Positions 45,266 to 55,322 of a stretch of DNA of 64,000 nucleotides are shown one piece after another (positions within the stretch are counted from its first letter, which is position 1; each line of letters opens with the position of its first letter). Under the pieces are notes generated by a model, which was given only the letters and a program-made list of their open reading frames with translations, did not search any database and was not told where the DNA came from. The translations under genes were made by a program, and so were the position numbers. Source of the stretch: Actinomyces respiraculi. GTDB lineage: Bacteria > Actinomycetota > Actinomycetes > Actinomycetales > Actinomycetaceae. The stretch is taken from NCBI RefSeq assembly GCF_014595995.2, contig NZ_CP063989.1:1178001-1242000 (forward strand), given 5' to 3'.

Positions 45266-46522
45266 GTGGCGGAGACCCAGCACTACCAGGCAGTCATCAA
45301 GGTCGTCGGTGTCGGTGGCGGCGGTGTCAACGCCGTCAACCGCATGATCGAGGCGGGCCTGCGTGGCGTGGAGTTCATCGCCGTCAACACCGACGCCCAG
45401 GCGCTGCTCATGTCCGACGCCGACACCAAGCTCGACGTCGGCCGCGACCTCACCCGCGGTCTCGGCGCCGGAGCCGACCCCTCCATCGGCAAGAAGGCGG
45501 CCGAGGACCACGAGGACGACATCCGCGAGGCCCTCGAGGGCGCCGACATGGTCTTCGTCACCGCCGGTGAGGGCGGTGGCACCGGCACCGGCGCCGCCCC
45601 CGTCGTCGCCCAGGTCGCCCGCACCATCGGAGCCCTGACCATCGGCGTCGTCACCCGCCCCTTCGCCTTCGAGGGACGTCGCCGCGCCACCCAGGCCGAG
45701 GACGGCGTCGCCAACCTGCGCGCCGAGGTCGACACCCTCATCGTCATCCCCAACGACCGCCTCCTGCAGATCGCCGACCGCAACATCAGCGTCGTCGAGG
45801 CCTTCAAGCAGGCCGACAAGGTCCTGCTCCAGGGCGTGCAGGGCATCACCGAGCTCATCACCACCCCCGGACTCATCAACGTCGACTTCAACGACGTCAA
45901 GTCCGTCATGCAGGATGCCGGCAGCGCCCTCATGGGCATCGGCTCCGCCACCGGCGAGGGCCGCGCGCTGGCCGCCACCGAGCAGGCCATCTCCTCCCCG
46001 CTGCTCGAGTCCTCCATCGACGGCGCCCACGGCGTGCTGCTCTTCTTCCAGGGCGGCAGCGACCTCGGCCTCTTCGAGATCTCCGAGGCCGCCAATCTCG
46101 TGCGCGAGTCCGTCCATCCCGAGGCCAACATCATCTTCGGCAACGTTGTGGACGGTGCCCTCGGCGATGAGGTCCGCGTCACCGTCATCGCCGCCGGCTT
46201 CGACTCCGAGCCCGTGCCCTCCGCCTCCACAGGTCACGTCGAGACCACGGCCTCGGCGCCGCGCTCCCCGGTGCCCGCCCCCGGGCGCTCGACGTCCCGC
46301 TCCGGTGTCCACGCCGCTGAGCACACCGTGACCCGGCCGGTGGCGCAGGTGCCCGCTCCGGCGGTGCCCGTGGCTGCCGAGCCCGCCGTCCCGGTCACCA
46401 GCGAGGTCCCCGCCTACGTTGACGAGTCCCTGCCCGAGGCGTCGCCCGAGCTTGAGGTCCCCCGCGTCCTGGGGGCTGACGCCGAGGTCGACGAGATCGA
46501 CCTGCCGGACTTCCTGCGCTGA
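45266..46522 (+). CDS. ftsZ: tubulin-like division GTPase FtsZ
   Basis: 418 residues. GTP-binding [13 protein letters not shown] and the tubulin signature [10 protein letters not shown], the T7 loop region and the C-terminal peptide EIDLPDFLR, which binds SepF, are present. The linker between core and tail is ~90 residues, Pro/Ala/Val-rich. FtsZ forms the ring that recruits the divisome. The GTG start has GCGGAGGC upstream. With no ftsA in the cluster, SepF is the expected membrane tether. Confidence 0.97.
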   Translation: MAETQHYQAVIKVVGVGGGGVNAVNRMIEAGLRGVEFIAVNTDAQALLMSDADTKLDVGRDLTRGLGAGADPSIGKKAAEDHEDDIREALEGADMVFVTAGEGGGTGTGAAPVVAQVARTIGALTIGVVTRPFAFEGRRRATQAEDGVANLRAEVDTLIVIPNDRLLQIADRNISVVEAFKQADKVLLQGVQGITELITTPGLINVDFNDVKSVMQDAGSALMGIGSATGEGRALAATEQAISSPLLESSIDGAHGVLLFFQGGSDLGLFEISEAANLVRESVHPEANIIFGNVVDGALGDEVRVTVIAAGFDSEPVPSASTGHVETTASAPRSPVPAPGRSTSRSGVHAAEHTVTRPVAQVPAPAVPVAAEPAVPVTSEVPAYVDESLPEASPELEVPRVLGADAEVDEIDLPDFLR

Positions 46523-46535
46523 GCAGGCCCAGCCA

Positions 46536-47417
46536 TTGACGGCCACCGCCGCCATCGAGCTGCTCAAGGTCGGGCTGGGCCCCGGCGCCCGCGGGTTCTT
46601 CACCACCCGTGGCGCGGGGGCCCCGCCCGTCAGTGGGACCGACCCCTACGCCGGCACCAACCTCGCCCTGCACGTCGGCGACGACGAGAACCGGGTCCTG
46701 GCCCACCGGCGCGCTCTCGCCCACGCCATCGCAGGGGCCACCGGGGCCGGGGCTCCCACCATCGCCTGGATGAACCAGGTCCATTCCACCGTTGTCGCAA
46801 CCGTCGCTGCAGACGCCTCTGTCACCTCCCTCGCCACAGCTAACGAGGTGCCCACCGCTGATGCCCTCGTGCTCGACCTCAAGCACGGCCGCGCGCCCGC
46901 CGCCCACGCCGCCGCCGTCATGGTCGCCGACTGCGTGCCCCTCCTGCTCGCCACCGGTGATGGGACGCTCACCGCCGCCGTCCACGCCGGACGCCGCGGC
47001 ATGCTCGACGGCGTCGTGCCCGCTGCCATCGACACCCTCACCCGCCGCGGCGCCGACCCGGCGGACCTGTGGGCCGCCGTCGGACCGTGTGTCTGTGGCT
47101 CGTGCTACGAGGTCCCCGAGCAGCTGCGCGACGACGGTGCCGCGATCGAACCGGCCTGTGCGACCACGACCCGCTGGGGCACCCCCGGCCTCGACGTCGC
47201 CGCCGGAGTCATCGCCCAGCTCACCCGGCTCGGCGTGCGCCGCATCGAGCACCCCGGCTGGTGCACGTTGGAGGAGGAGCGCTTCTACTCCTACCGCCGC
47301 GACGGCAGGACGGGACGCCTCGCCGGCGTCGTCGTCGGGCGACAACCCCCGCCACACCAGCGCCAGCACAGTGACACGCCGACGGCAATCGCCGCCGCGC
47401 CCACTGGTGCCCGATAA
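46536..47417 (+). CDS. pgeF: purine nucleoside phosphorylase / polyphenol oxidase-domain protein (PgeF/YfiH)
   Basis: 293 residues from the TTG at 46536. Metal-site motifs [15 protein letters not shown] and VHAGRRG and the [12 protein letters not shown] segment place it in the laccase-domain family, some of whose members edit peptidoglycan precursors by removing misplaced L-Ser and others phosphorolyse purine nucleosides. It sits between ftsZ and sepF, as in many actinobacteria. The start is uncertain; an in-frame region extends back into ftsZ. Confidence 0.85.
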   Translation: MTATAAIELLKVGLGPGARGFFTTRGAGAPPVSGTDPYAGTNLALHVGDDENRVLAHRRALAHAIAGATGAGAPTIAWMNQVHSTVVATVAADASVTSLATANEVPTADALVLDLKHGRAPAAHAAAVMVADCVPLLLATGDGTLTAAVHAGRRGMLDGVVPAAIDTLTRRGADPADLWAAVGPCVCGSCYEVPEQLRDDGAAIEPACATTTRWGTPGLDVAAGVIAQLTRLGVRRIEHPGWCTLEEERFYSYRRDGRTGRLAGVVVGRQPPPHQRQHSDTPTAIAAAPTGAR

Positions 47418-47470
47418 CGTCAGCACGTCCGGGCCGCGAGGGGACCGGCAAGCACACAGGAGCCCACGAC

Positions 47471-47905
47471 ATGAGCGCGCTGCACAAGATGACCAATTTC
47501 CTCGGCTACTCCCAGCCCGTCGAGGAGGACTACGACGAGGCCTATGAGGCGCCCTACGCCGACAACGGCTACGAGGCCGGACCTGCCTACGCCGCCTTCG
47601 AGGACGAGGCGCCCGTTGCGGTGCCCGACCTGCGTCGTATCGTCACCGTGCACCCCACCACCTACAACGAGGCGCGCGTCATCGGCGAGGCCTTCCGCGA
47701 CGGCGTGCCCGTCATCATCAACCTCACCCACATGGGTGAGGCGGATGCGCGCCGCATGGTTGACTTCTCCGCCGGTCTCGTCTTCGGGCTCAACGGCGCC
47801 ATCGAGCGCGTCACCCCCCGGGTCTTTCTCCTGACTCCCGCCACCGTTGAGATCGACGGCGGGGAGCAGGCCGAGGAGAGCAGCAGATTCTTCAACCAGA
47901 GCTGA
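47471..47905 (+). CDS. sepF: cell division protein SepF
   Basis: 144 residues. N-terminal amphipathic membrane-targeting segment ([13 protein letters not shown]), acidic Tyr-rich linker and the SepF domain [20 protein letters not shown] to LTPATVEI. It anchors FtsZ to the membrane in bacteria lacking FtsA, consistent with this cluster. A tyrosine-rich linker (about residues 18-45) is unusual in its density. Confidence 0.95.
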   Translation: MSALHKMTNFLGYSQPVEEDYDEAYEAPYADNGYEAGPAYAAFEDEAPVAVPDLRRIVTVHPTTYNEARVIGEAFRDGVPVIINLTHMGEADARRMVDFSAGLVFGLNGAIERVTPRVFLLTPATVEIDGGEQAEESSRFFNQS

Positions 47906-47910
47906 GCCCC

Positions 47911-48216
47911 GTGAGCGCTCTCGCTGCCATCATCCTCATCCTGCGCAGTCTCCTGAGCCTCTACCTCCTGGTGCTGCTCGGACGGGTCGTCCTCGACTGG
48001 GTGCAGATGCTCGCCCGCCAGTGGCGTCCTACCGGCGTCGTTCTCATCTTGGCGAATCTCGTCTACGCGCTGACGGATCCTCCCCTGAGAGCGTTGCGTC
48101 GGGTGGTGCCCGCCGTGCACCTGGGCGGGGTGGGTATCGACATGAGTTTCCTCGCTCTCTATGTCGGTATCATCCTGTTCCAGGGCTTGCTGGGCCTTGT
48201 CGCCCGGCTTGGTTAG
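47911..48216 (+). CDS. YggT-family membrane protein
   Basis: 101 residues, two membrane helices and a short loop with VVLDWVQMLARQW and PPLRALRRVVPAV. YggT proteins sit between sepF and divIVA in actinobacteria and firmicutes and are thought to aid osmotic or division-site membrane processes. GTG start 5 nt after sepF. Confidence 0.9.
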   Translation: MSALAAIILILRSLLSLYLLVLLGRVVLDWVQMLARQWRPTGVVLILANLVYALTDPPLRALRRVVPAVHLGGVGIDMSFLALYVGIILFQGLLGLVARLG

Positions 48217-48298
48217 AGCTCCGTGACTCTCATCCGCGGACGCCGTTCATCAGCGGCTTCCTGGTGAGAAGGCGCACTAGGTTGACGTTGTCGGTACG

Positions 48299-48317
48299 CC
48301 TGAACCTTGAGTTCAGG
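48299..48317 (+). promoter_or_regulatory. palindrome upstream of divIVA
   Basis: CCTGAAC-cttga-GTTCAGG: perfect 7-bp arms, 72 bp before the divIVA start. It resembles the AACCT/AGGTT repeat before ftsZ, so the two may share a control protein. This is inference only. Confidence 0.4.
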
Positions 48318-48388
48318 TAACCTGTCAGCATGAGTACCTGGATTGCTGGTGCTCGCGACATGTCCGCAACGACACCGAGGTGACGACA

Positions 48389-48985
48389 ATGACGCTGCTG
48401 TCCGCAGACGACGTCCTCAACAAGAAGTTCCAGGCGACCAAATTCCGCGAGGGTTACGAGCAGGACGAGGTCGATGAATTCCTCGATGAGGTCGTGGAGG
48501 CGATGCGTCAGCTTGAGGCGGAGAATGCCGACCTCAAGGCCCGCCTCGAGGCCGCCAACGCTCGCATCACCGAGCTCGGCCAGGGCGAGCCCATCTCCGC
48601 CCCTGTCCCCGTGCAGGTTCCCGCCGCCCCGCAGGCCCCCGTGGCCGCGCTCGGCTCCGCCGATGGCGCCGAGGACCCCAACGCGGTCTCCGGCATGCTC
48701 GAGCTGGCCCAGCGCCTGCACGACGAGCACGTCTCCAACGGCCGGGCCGAGGGTGAGCGCATCATCTCCGAGGCCCGCACCACCGGAGAGTCGATTATTC
48801 GCGAGGCCGAGGACCAGCGCAACCGCACCCTCGCCCAGCTCGAGAAGGAGCGCTCCGGCCTCGAGCACAAGATCGACGAGCTGCGCCGCTTCGAGTCCGA
48901 CTACCGCACTCGCCTCAAGAGCTACCTGCAGAACCTCCTCACCACCGTCGAGGACGGCCCGGACGGCGGCACCGGGCCTCTGTGA
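48389..48985 (+). CDS. divIVA: cell division/polar growth protein DivIVA (Wag31)
   Basis: 198 residues. The N-terminal LLSADDVLNKKFQATKFREG and YEQDEVDEFLDEVVEAM is the conserved membrane-binding DivIVA motif. Two coiled coils are separated by a Pro/Ala linker (about residues 70-100). It marks negatively curved membrane and recruits wall synthesis. ATG at 48389 has GAGG 8 nt upstream and is preferred to the GTG at 48380. Confidence 0.94.
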   Translation: MTLLSADDVLNKKFQATKFREGYEQDEVDEFLDEVVEAMRQLEAENADLKARLEAANARITELGQGEPISAPVPVQVPAAPQAPVAALGSADGAEDPNAVSGMLELAQRLHDEHVSNGRAEGERIISEARTTGESIIREAEDQRNRTLAQLEKERSGLEHKIDELRRFESDYRTRLKSYLQNLLTTVEDGPDGGTGPL

Positions 48986-49039
48986 CCCCGCGTTGCTCTA
49001 CTATCACCTGTCACCGCCACGACGGCGGCCATGACCAAC

Positions 49040-49082
49040 CCGCGAGGGCGGTGACCCCAGCATGGGGCCGCCGCCCTCGCGG
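49040..49082 (+). terminator. hairpin between divIVA and lspA
   Basis: A perfect 12-bp outer stem (49040-49051 with 49071-49082) and an inner CCCC-GGGG stem separate the two genes. lspA starts 22 nt later, so it may be a partial terminator or attenuator. Confidence 0.65.
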
Positions 49083-49104
49083 TGTGAGACACCCGAGAGG
49101 ACCC

Positions 49105-49776
49105 ATGACACCGTCAGCCCAGGACACGCCCCGTTCCGCCGCACCTACCGACCGGACCCGTCGCACCGACCACGTCCGCCTCCTGTGGGTGCTCGCCGTC
49201 GTCGTCGTCCTCATTGACCAGGGCACCAAGGCCTGGGCCGTCAGCGCTCTGGCCGACGGGCGGCGCGTCGCGGTGCTTGGAGACCTACTCGGACTCGTCC
49301 TGCTGCGCAACCCCGGTGCCGCCTTCTCCTTCGCCACCGGGCAGACCTGGTTCTTTACCCTCATCGCGACCGCCGTCACCGTCGTCGTCCTGCGGGTCTC
49401 CAGGCGCCTGGGCTCTCGGTGGTGGGCCATCGCGCTCGGTCTCGTGCTCGGCGGCGCCGTCGGAAACCTCATCGACCGCCTCCTCAGGTCCCCCGGGGCG
49501 TTGCGCGGCCACGTCGTCGACTTCATCGACTACGGGGGCCTGTTCGTCGGCAACGTCGCCGACATCGCCATCGTGGCCGCGGCCGGCGTCATCATGGTGC
49601 TGAGCCTGTACGGTCTTGAGATCGACGGCAGCCGCGCCGGGCGCAGCAAGGAGTCTGAGAAGCCCGAAGAGTCTGTGGAGCTCGAGGGGGCCGAGGAGTC
49701 CGAGGAGCCGGAGGATACGGCTGAGGAGCTCGCGGTATCCTCTCAGGAGGTCGCGGACGGGACGCAGCAGGCATGA
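49105..49776 (+). CDS. lspA: lipoprotein signal peptidase II
   Basis: 223 residues, four membrane helices. Motifs [24 protein letters not shown] (first catalytic Asp) and VDFIDYGGL with NVADIAIV (second Asp) are intact. It cleaves prolipoprotein signal peptides. The last ~45 residues are a Glu-rich cytoplasmic tail ([20 protein letters not shown]), unusual for the family. ATG at 49105 follows GAGAGG; the stop overlaps the next ATG. Confidence 0.93.
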   Translation: MTPSAQDTPRSAAPTDRTRRTDHVRLLWVLAVVVVLIDQGTKAWAVSALADGRRVAVLGDLLGLVLLRNPGAAFSFATGQTWFFTLIATAVTVVVLRVSRRLGSRWWAIALGLVLGGAVGNLIDRLLRSPGALRGHVVDFIDYGGLFVGNVADIAIVAAAGVIMVLSLYGLEIDGSRAGRSKESEKPEESVELEGAEESEEPEDTAEELAVSSQEVADGTQQA

Positions 49777-50705
49777 GCCTGCGCCTGATGCCCGTGCCCG
49801 ACGGGCTCACCGGCGAGCGCGTCGACGCCGCCCTGGCCCGTATGACCGGACTGTCTCGCACCAGGGCCGGGGAGATCTGCGCCGAGGGCGGCGTGCGCCT
49901 GGACGGTGCCGCACTCAGCAAATCCGACCGCCTGCGCGCCGGCGCCCTCCTCGAGGTCGACATGCCGGACCCGCGCCCCGTTGAGCCCGTCGCCACCCCC
50001 GTCGAGGGCATGGGGATCCTCTATGAGGACGAGGACATCATCGTCGTCGACAAGCCGGCGGGCGTGGCCGCGCACCCCTCGATGGGCTGGGACGGCCCCG
50101 ACGTGCTCGGCGCCCTCAAGGCCATGCACGTGCGTGTGGCGACCTCGGGCGCTGCCGAGCGTCAGGGCATCGTCTCACGTCTGGACGTGGGCACCTCGGG
50201 CGTCATGGTCGTAGCCAAGGGAGAGCGCGCCTACTCCGTGCTCAAGCGGGCCTTCCGCGAGCACACGGTCGACAAGATCTACCACGCCCTCGTTCAGGGC
50301 CACCTCGACCCCTCCTCCGGCACGATCGAGGCGCCGATCGGACGTCACCCCGGCCGTGAGTGGAGGATGGCGATCATCGACGGCGGGCGCGAGTCCGTTA
50401 CCCACTACGACGTCATCGAGTCCATGCCGACGGCGGACCTGGTTGAGGTGCACCTCGAGACCGGCCGCACGCACCAGATCCGCGTCCACATGGCCGCCGT
50501 CGGCCACCCCTGCGTGGGCGACGCGACCTACGGCGCCGACCCCAAGCTCAGCGAGCGCACCGGGATCGTGCGCCAGTGGCTTCACGCCTGCGCGCTTGGT
50601 CTCGCCCACCCGGTCACGGGGCAGTGGATGACCTTCCGCTCCGAGTATCCCGAGGACCTGGTCCACGCCCTCGACGTCCTGCGCGACATCTCCGTCCTGC
50701 GCTGA
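49773..50705 (+). CDS. RluA/RluD-family 23S rRNA pseudouridine synthase
   Basis: 310 residues. An N-terminal S4 RNA-binding domain (about 15-70) is followed by the synthase domain with catalytic Asp in [16 protein letters not shown] (about 136-138); most family members have HRLD, here [17 protein letters not shown] is conserved. It isomerises uridines in 23S rRNA. ATGA overlap with lspA is common in actinobacteria. Confidence 0.92.
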   Translation: MSLRLMPVPDGLTGERVDAALARMTGLSRTRAGEICAEGGVRLDGAALSKSDRLRAGALLEVDMPDPRPVEPVATPVEGMGILYEDEDIIVVDKPAGVAAHPSMGWDGPDVLGALKAMHVRVATSGAAERQGIVSRLDVGTSGVMVVAKGERAYSVLKRAFREHTVDKIYHALVQGHLDPSSGTIEAPIGRHPGREWRMAIIDGGRESVTHYDVIESMPTADLVEVHLETGRTHQIRVHMAAVGHPCVGDATYGADPKLSERTGIVRQWLHACALGLAHPVTGQWMTFRSEYPEDLVHALDVLRDISVLR

Positions 50706-50915
50706 CCCGCCTGCGGGGCGCAGCCGGAAAGCAGCACCGATGATCCCTCGGGACCTCGACCACCTCAGCATCCCACTGCGGGCGCCATCTCGACGCCGGG
50801 ATCCGGCACCGCGACATGGCACGCACCGTCATCGATGACGAGACGGTCTCCGCCCAATCCGGCCCTCGCCGTCGGACGTGACCGACTGGGCATCGAGCGT
50901 CTCGGTGACCGCACC

Positions 50916-50921
50916 TAGGAT
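50916..50921 (+). promoter_or_regulatory. TAGGAT -10 box for dnaE
   Basis: TAGGAT ends 7 nt before the ATG at 50929 and supports this start over ATGs at 50920, 50938 and 50956. Confidence 0.45.
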
Positions 50922-50928
50922 GAGTTCC

Positions 50929-53900
50929 ATGACGGACATGAGCACCGAGGCCCCCATGGACGACTTCGTCCACCTGCACGTGCACACGGACTACTCGATG
51001 CTCGACGGCGCGGGGAAGATCAAGGACTACATCGCCGAGGCCAAGCGTCTGGGGCAGCGCGCTCTGGCCATCACCGACCACGGCTACATGTTCGGCGCCT
51101 ACGAGTTCTACGCGGCGGCAAAGAAGGCCGGTATCAAGCCGATCATCGGCGTCGAGGCCTACATGACCCCGGGCACGAGCCGCTTCGACAAGACCCGCGT
51201 CTTCTGGGGCGATGAGTCCCAACGTTCAGACGACGTCTCCGCCCGCGGCTCCTACACGCACCTGACGCTGCTGGCCCGCAATGATGAGGGCCTGCACAAC
51301 CTCATGCGCATGGACTCCTACGCCTCCCTCGAGGGCCAGTGGGGCAAGGCCCCGCGCATGGACCGCGAGCTCCTGTCGCGCCACGCCGCCGGTCTCATCG
51401 GTTCCACCGGCTGCCCCTCGAGCGAGATCCAGACCCGCCTGCGCCTGGGGCAGTGGGACGAGGCCCGCCGCTGCGCCGGCGAGCTGCAGGACATCTTCGG
51501 CAAGGACTACTTCTACGTCGAGCTCATGGACCACGGGCTCGAGATCGAGACCCGGGTCACCACAGACCTGCTGCGTCTGTCGAAGGAGCTCGGCGCCCCG
51601 CTCATCGCCACCAACGACTCCCACTACGTGCGTCCCGAGGACGCCACGATCCAGGACGCGATGCTGTGCATCAACTCCGGCTCCGTCCTGAGCGACCCGG
51701 ACCGCTTCAAGTTCGACGGCGGTCCCACCTACTACCTGCGCCCCGGCCGGGAGATGAGAGAGCTCTTCAAGGAGATGCCTGAGGCCTGCGACAACACGCT
51801 CCTGGTCGCAGAGCAGTGCGACGTCTCCTTCCGCACCGTCGACGAGGGCGCCTCCTTCATGCCCGTCTTCCCCGTCCCCGAGGGTGAGACCATGGACTCG
51901 TGGTTCGTCAAGGAGTGCTGGCGCGGCATGGAGCGCCGCTACCACGGCGCCATCCCCGAGGACCGGCGCCGCCAGGCCGAGTACGAGATCAGTGTCATCG
52001 TCCAGATGGGCTTCCCCGGCTACTTCCTCGTCGTCGCCGACTACATCAACTGGGCCAAGGACCACGGCATCCGCGTCGGGCCCGGCCGCGGCTCCGGCGC
52101 GGGCTCCATCGTTGCCTACGCCATGGGCATCACCGAGCTCGACCCCATCGAGCACGGCCTGATCTTTGAGCGCTTCCTCAACCCTGAGCGCATCTCCATG
52201 CCTGATATCGACGTCGACTTCGACGAGCGCAGGCGTGAGGAAGTCATCGAGTACGTCAAGAACACGTACGGCTCGGACAAGGTCAGCCAGGTCGTCACCT
52301 ACGGCGTCATCAAGGCCAAGCAGTCCCTCAAGGACGCCAGCCGCGTCATGGGCTACCCCTACGCCGTCGGCGACAAGCTCACCAAGGCGATGCCGCCCAC
52401 CATCATGGGCAAGGACATCACCCTCAAGGGCATCTTCGACACCAAGGACGAGCGCTACGGCGAGGCCCAGGAGTTCCGCGAGCTGCACGCCGGGGACCCG
52501 GACGCCCAGAAGATCGTCGAGCTCGCCATGGGCCTGGAGGGTGTCACCCGCCAGTGGGGCGTGCACGCCTGCGCCGTCATCATGTCCTCCCAGACGCTGA
52601 CCGACGTCATCCCCATGATGCAGCGCCTCCAGGACGGTGCCTACATCACCCAGTTCGACTACCCGACCTGTGAGCACCTGGGCCTGCTCAAGATGGACTT
52701 CCTGGGCCTGCGCAACCTCACGGTCATCTCCGACGCTTTGGACAACATCGTCGCCAACGGCAAGGAGCCGCTGGACATCGACCACGTCGGCCTCGACGAC
52801 CCCGAGACCTACCAGCTGCTCGCGCGCGGTGAGACCCTGGGCGTTTTCCAGCTCGATGGCGGCGGCATGCGCACGCTCCTGCGCCTCATGCGCCCCGACA
52901 ACTTCGAGGACATCTCCGCCGTCGGCGCCCTCTACCGGCCCGGCCCCATGGGCGCGGAGTCCCACACGAACTACGCGCTGCGCAAGAACGGCCAGCAGGA
53001 GATCGTTCCCATCCACCCCGAGCTCAAGGACGCCCTCGACCCAATCCTGGGTAACACCTACGGCCTCATCGTCTACCAGGAGCAGGTGATGAAGATCGCC
53101 ACCGACCTGGCGGGCTTCACGATGGGCAAGGCCGACGCCCTGCGCAAGGCCATGGGCAAGAAGAAGATGGACATCCTGGAGAAGATGTACGTCGAGTTTG
53201 AGGCAGGCATGGTCGCCAACGGCTTCTCCAAGGAGTCGGTCAAGGCCTTGTGGGACGTCGTGGTGCCCTTCGCCAAGTACGCCTTCAACAAGGCGCACTC
53301 GGCCGCCTACGGCGTCGTCACCTACTGGACCGCCTACCTCAAGGCCCACTACCCGACCGAGTACATGGCGGCCCTGCTCACCAGCGCGAAGGACAACAAG
53401 GACAAGCTCGCTGTCTACCTGGGCGAGTGCCGGCACATGAATATCCGCGTGCTTCCCCCGGACGTCAACGCCTCACGTGCCCAGTTCTCCGCCGTCGGGG
53501 AGGACATCCGCTTCGGCATGGGGGCGGTGCGCAACGTCGGCGCGAACGTCGTCGCCGGGATCGTCGAGGCGCGCACGGACAAGGGACTGTACACCTCGTT
53601 TGAGGACTTCCTCGACAAGGTCCCTGCCGTGGTGTGCAACAAACGCACCATTGACTCGCTCATCAAGGCCGGCGCCTTCGACTCGCTCGGCAAGTCGCGC
53701 CGGGCCCTGCAGGCCTGCCACGAGGACTTCGTCGACGAGATCATCGGCGTCAAGCGCAACGAGGCGGCCGGGCAGTTCGACCTCTTCGCCTCCCTCATGG
53801 GGGAGGGGGACGGCGGTGGGCAGGACCCCTTCTCCTCGGGGCCGGTCTTCTCCTCGGAGGTTCCGGACCTGCCCGAGTGGGACAAGAAGGACAAGCTCGC

Positions 53901-54516
53901 CTACGAGCGCGACATGCTGGGCCTGTACGTCTCCGACCACCCGTTGCTGGGTCTGGAGGGGCTGCTGGGCAAGCTCGCAGACACCGAGATCGCCGACCTG
54001 CTGTCCAACGATGAGAGGCCCGACGGCGCGATGGTCACGGTCGCCGGGCTCATCACCTCCCTGCAGCGCAAGACGACCAAGCAGGGCAACCTCTGGGCGA
54101 TCGTCCAGGTGGAGGATCTGGGCGGAAGCGTGGAGTGCCTCTTCTTCCCGGCCACCTACCAAACGGTCTCGACCATGCTCGCGCCGGATACCGTCGTGAC
54201 GATCCGCGGCAAGCTCAACCGGCGCGACGGCCAGGTGGCCCTGTACGCGCAGGAGCTGACGATCCCGGACGTCTCCAGCGCCTCGCGCGCGGCCGTGACG
54301 ATCACGCTGCCGACCAACCGCTGCACGGGGCCGCTGGTGGAGAAGTTCCGCACGGTGCTGGAGAAGCACCCGGGGGAGAGCCCGGTGCGGCTGACGCTCA
54401 CGAGCCCGGGGCGCGAGGTGCGCACGCAGCTGGACTCGTCCCTGCGGGTGGAGGCCAGCCAGGCCTTCTACTCAGACATCAAGGCGCTGCTCGGCCCGGC
54501 CTGCCTGTCGCGCTGA
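50929..54516 (+). CDS. dnaE: DNA polymerase III subunit alpha (replicative DnaE1)
   Basis: 1195 residues. PHP domain (FVHLHVHTDYSMLDGAGK, residues ~10-280), polymerase palm with GPGRGSGAGSIVAY and catalytic aspartates in PDIDVDFDERRR (about 425-437), helix-hairpin-helix and OB-fold domains near the C-terminus. It is the main replicative polymerase. The start was chosen from several close ATGs by the -10 box and family alignment. Confidence 0.96.
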   Translation: MTDMSTEAPMDDFVHLHVHTDYSMLDGAGKIKDYIAEAKRLGQRALAITDHGYMFGAYEFYAAAKKAGIKPIIGVEAYMTPGTSRFDKTRVFWGDESQRSDDVSARGSYTHLTLLARNDEGLHNLMRMDSYASLEGQWGKAPRMDRELLSRHAAGLIGSTGCPSSEIQTRLRLGQWDEARRCAGELQDIFGKDYFYVELMDHGLEIETRVTTDLLRLSKELGAPLIATNDSHYVRPEDATIQDAMLCINSGSVLSDPDRFKFDGGPTYYLRPGREMRELFKEMPEACDNTLLVAEQCDVSFRTVDEGASFMPVFPVPEGETMDSWFVKECWRGMERRYHGAIPEDRRRQAEYEISVIVQMGFPGYFLVVADYINWAKDHGIRVGPGRGSGAGSIVAYAMGITELDPIEHGLIFERFLNPERISMPDIDVDFDERRREEVIEYVKNTYGSDKVSQVVTYGVIKAKQSLKDASRVMGYPYAVGDKLTKAMPPTIMGKDITLKGIFDTKDERYGEAQEFRELHAGDPDAQKIVELAMGLEGVTRQWGVHACAVIMSSQTLTDVIPMMQRLQDGAYITQFDYPTCEHLGLLKMDFLGLRNLTVISDALDNIVANGKEPLDIDHVGLDDPETYQLLARGETLGVFQLDGGGMRTLLRLMRPDNFEDISAVGALYRPGPMGAESHTNYALRKNGQQEIVPIHPELKDALDPILGNTYGLIVYQEQVMKIATDLAGFTMGKADALRKAMGKKKMDILEKMYVEFEAGMVANGFSKESVKALWDVVVPFAKYAFNKAHSAAYGVVTYWTAYLKAHYPTEYMAALLTSAKDNKDKLAVYLGECRHMNIRVLPPDVNASRAQFSAVGEDIRFGMGAVRNVGANVVAGIVEARTDKGLYTSFEDFLDKVPAVVCNKRTIDSLIKAGAFDSLGKSRRALQACHEDFVDEIIGVKRNEAAGQFDLFASLMGEGDGGGQDPFSSGPVFSSEVPDLPEWDKKDKLAYERDMLGLYVSDHPLLGLEGLLGKLADTEIADLLSNDERPDGAMVTVAGLITSLQRKTTKQGNLWAIVQVEDLGGSVECLFFPATYQTVSTMLAPDTVVTIRGKLNRRDGQVALYAQELTIPDVSSASRAAVTITLPTNRCTGPLVEKFRTVLEKHPGESPVRLTLTSPGREVRTQLDSSLRVEASQAFYSDIKALLGPACLSR

Positions 54517-54570
54517 GGCCCGGGAGGGGGCAGCGGCCGCGGGTCTGTGAGGTCTCAGGCTTGTGACGTC

Positions 54571-54825
54571 TCAGGTCTCGACGGCGACGACGGCGCCGGC
54601 TTCGCCGGTTGGCAGGTCCACGACGACGACGTCGCCGTCGGCCAGACGGTGACCACGGCGGGTCTCGGTCTCGCCGTTGACGAGGACATCGCCCGACTGG
54701 ACGGCGATGCGCGCCTCGGCGCCGTCCTCCGCCAGGCCCGCGAGCTTGAGGAACTGGCCGAGCGTGATCTCGCCGCGCACGGGCACGGTGGGCAAGGACT
54801 GCGCGCTGGGGGAGGCACTGCTCAT
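54571..54825 (-). CDS. small S4-domain RNA-binding protein
   Basis: 84 residues. The S4 fold (ITLGQFLKLAGLAEDGAEAR to VLVNGETETRRGHRLADGD) is that of the YaaA/YlxM-like S4 proteins, which bind structured RNA, often ribosomal. ATG at 54825 and CACACT 6 nt upstream suggest a leaderless mRNA. It is divergent from the next gene. Confidence 0.85.
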   Translation of the reverse strand: MSSASPSAQSLPTVPVRGEITLGQFLKLAGLAEDGAEARIAVQSGDVLVNGETETRRGHRLADGDVVVVDLPTGEAGAVVAVET

Positions 54826-54879
54826 GGGGCTAGTGTGCCAGGGGTCGGGCGGCTCCCAGGACGCAGGTCCGCCCCTGCG

Positions 54880-54885
54880 TAGGCT
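54880..54885 (+). promoter_or_regulatory. TAGGCT -10 box for a leaderless mRNA
   Basis: TAGGCT ends 6 nt before the ATG at 54892. Confidence 0.55.
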
Positions 54886-54891
54886 GCGACC

Positions 54892-55293
54892 ATGACAGGG
54901 CAGGACGCGCACCCGGCAGGGGCGGGCGAGGAGTACCTGGAGGGTCTCGAGCTCGCGATCGTCGTCGGCGAGAGGTACCAGGTGGGCCGGCGGCAGCACA
55001 CGCTCACGCCCAGGCTCGCACTCGCCACTGCGCGTGCGCGCTCAGCGCTGATCGAGGCGGCACGGGAGAGGGACGTGCTCACCTACGGCGAGCTGTCGGA
55101 GGCCATCGGAGGGCTGGTCCTGCCCCGGCACATGGGGCCGCTGCTGCACATGCTCGCTCATGACTGCGCCGCGCGCGGCGAGCCGGGGCTGGCGGCGCTC
55201 GTCGTCAGCGCCGCCACGGGGGAGGTCGGCACCCCCGATGCCGGGTGGGCGCCGCCGCAACGACAGACCGTCTGGGCGCACTGGGCCGGCTGA
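54892..55293 (+). CDS. hypothetical protein with winged-helix-like core
   Basis: 133 residues, no signal peptide or membrane helix. The segment RERDVLTYGELSEAIGGLVL with ALVVSAATGEVG resembles the small helix-turn-helix cores of alkyltransferase-like and restriction-associated proteins. I cannot assign a family with confidence. It is divergent from the S4 gene and followed by the kinase gene on the other strand. Confidence 0.65.
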   Translation: MTGQDAHPAGAGEEYLEGLELAIVVGERYQVGRRQHTLTPRLALATARARSALIEAARERDVLTYGELSEAIGGLVLPRHMGPLLHMLAHDCAARGEPGLAALVVSAATGEVGTPDAGWAPPQRQTVWAHWAG

Positions 55294-55322
55294 GGGCGGG
55301 GCTCAGCGAGGAGGGCGCGGCC

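Noticed and set aside
51226..53436. 736-residue reverse open frame inside dnaE
   Set aside because: Antisense shadow; dnaE motifs are all intact on the forward strand.
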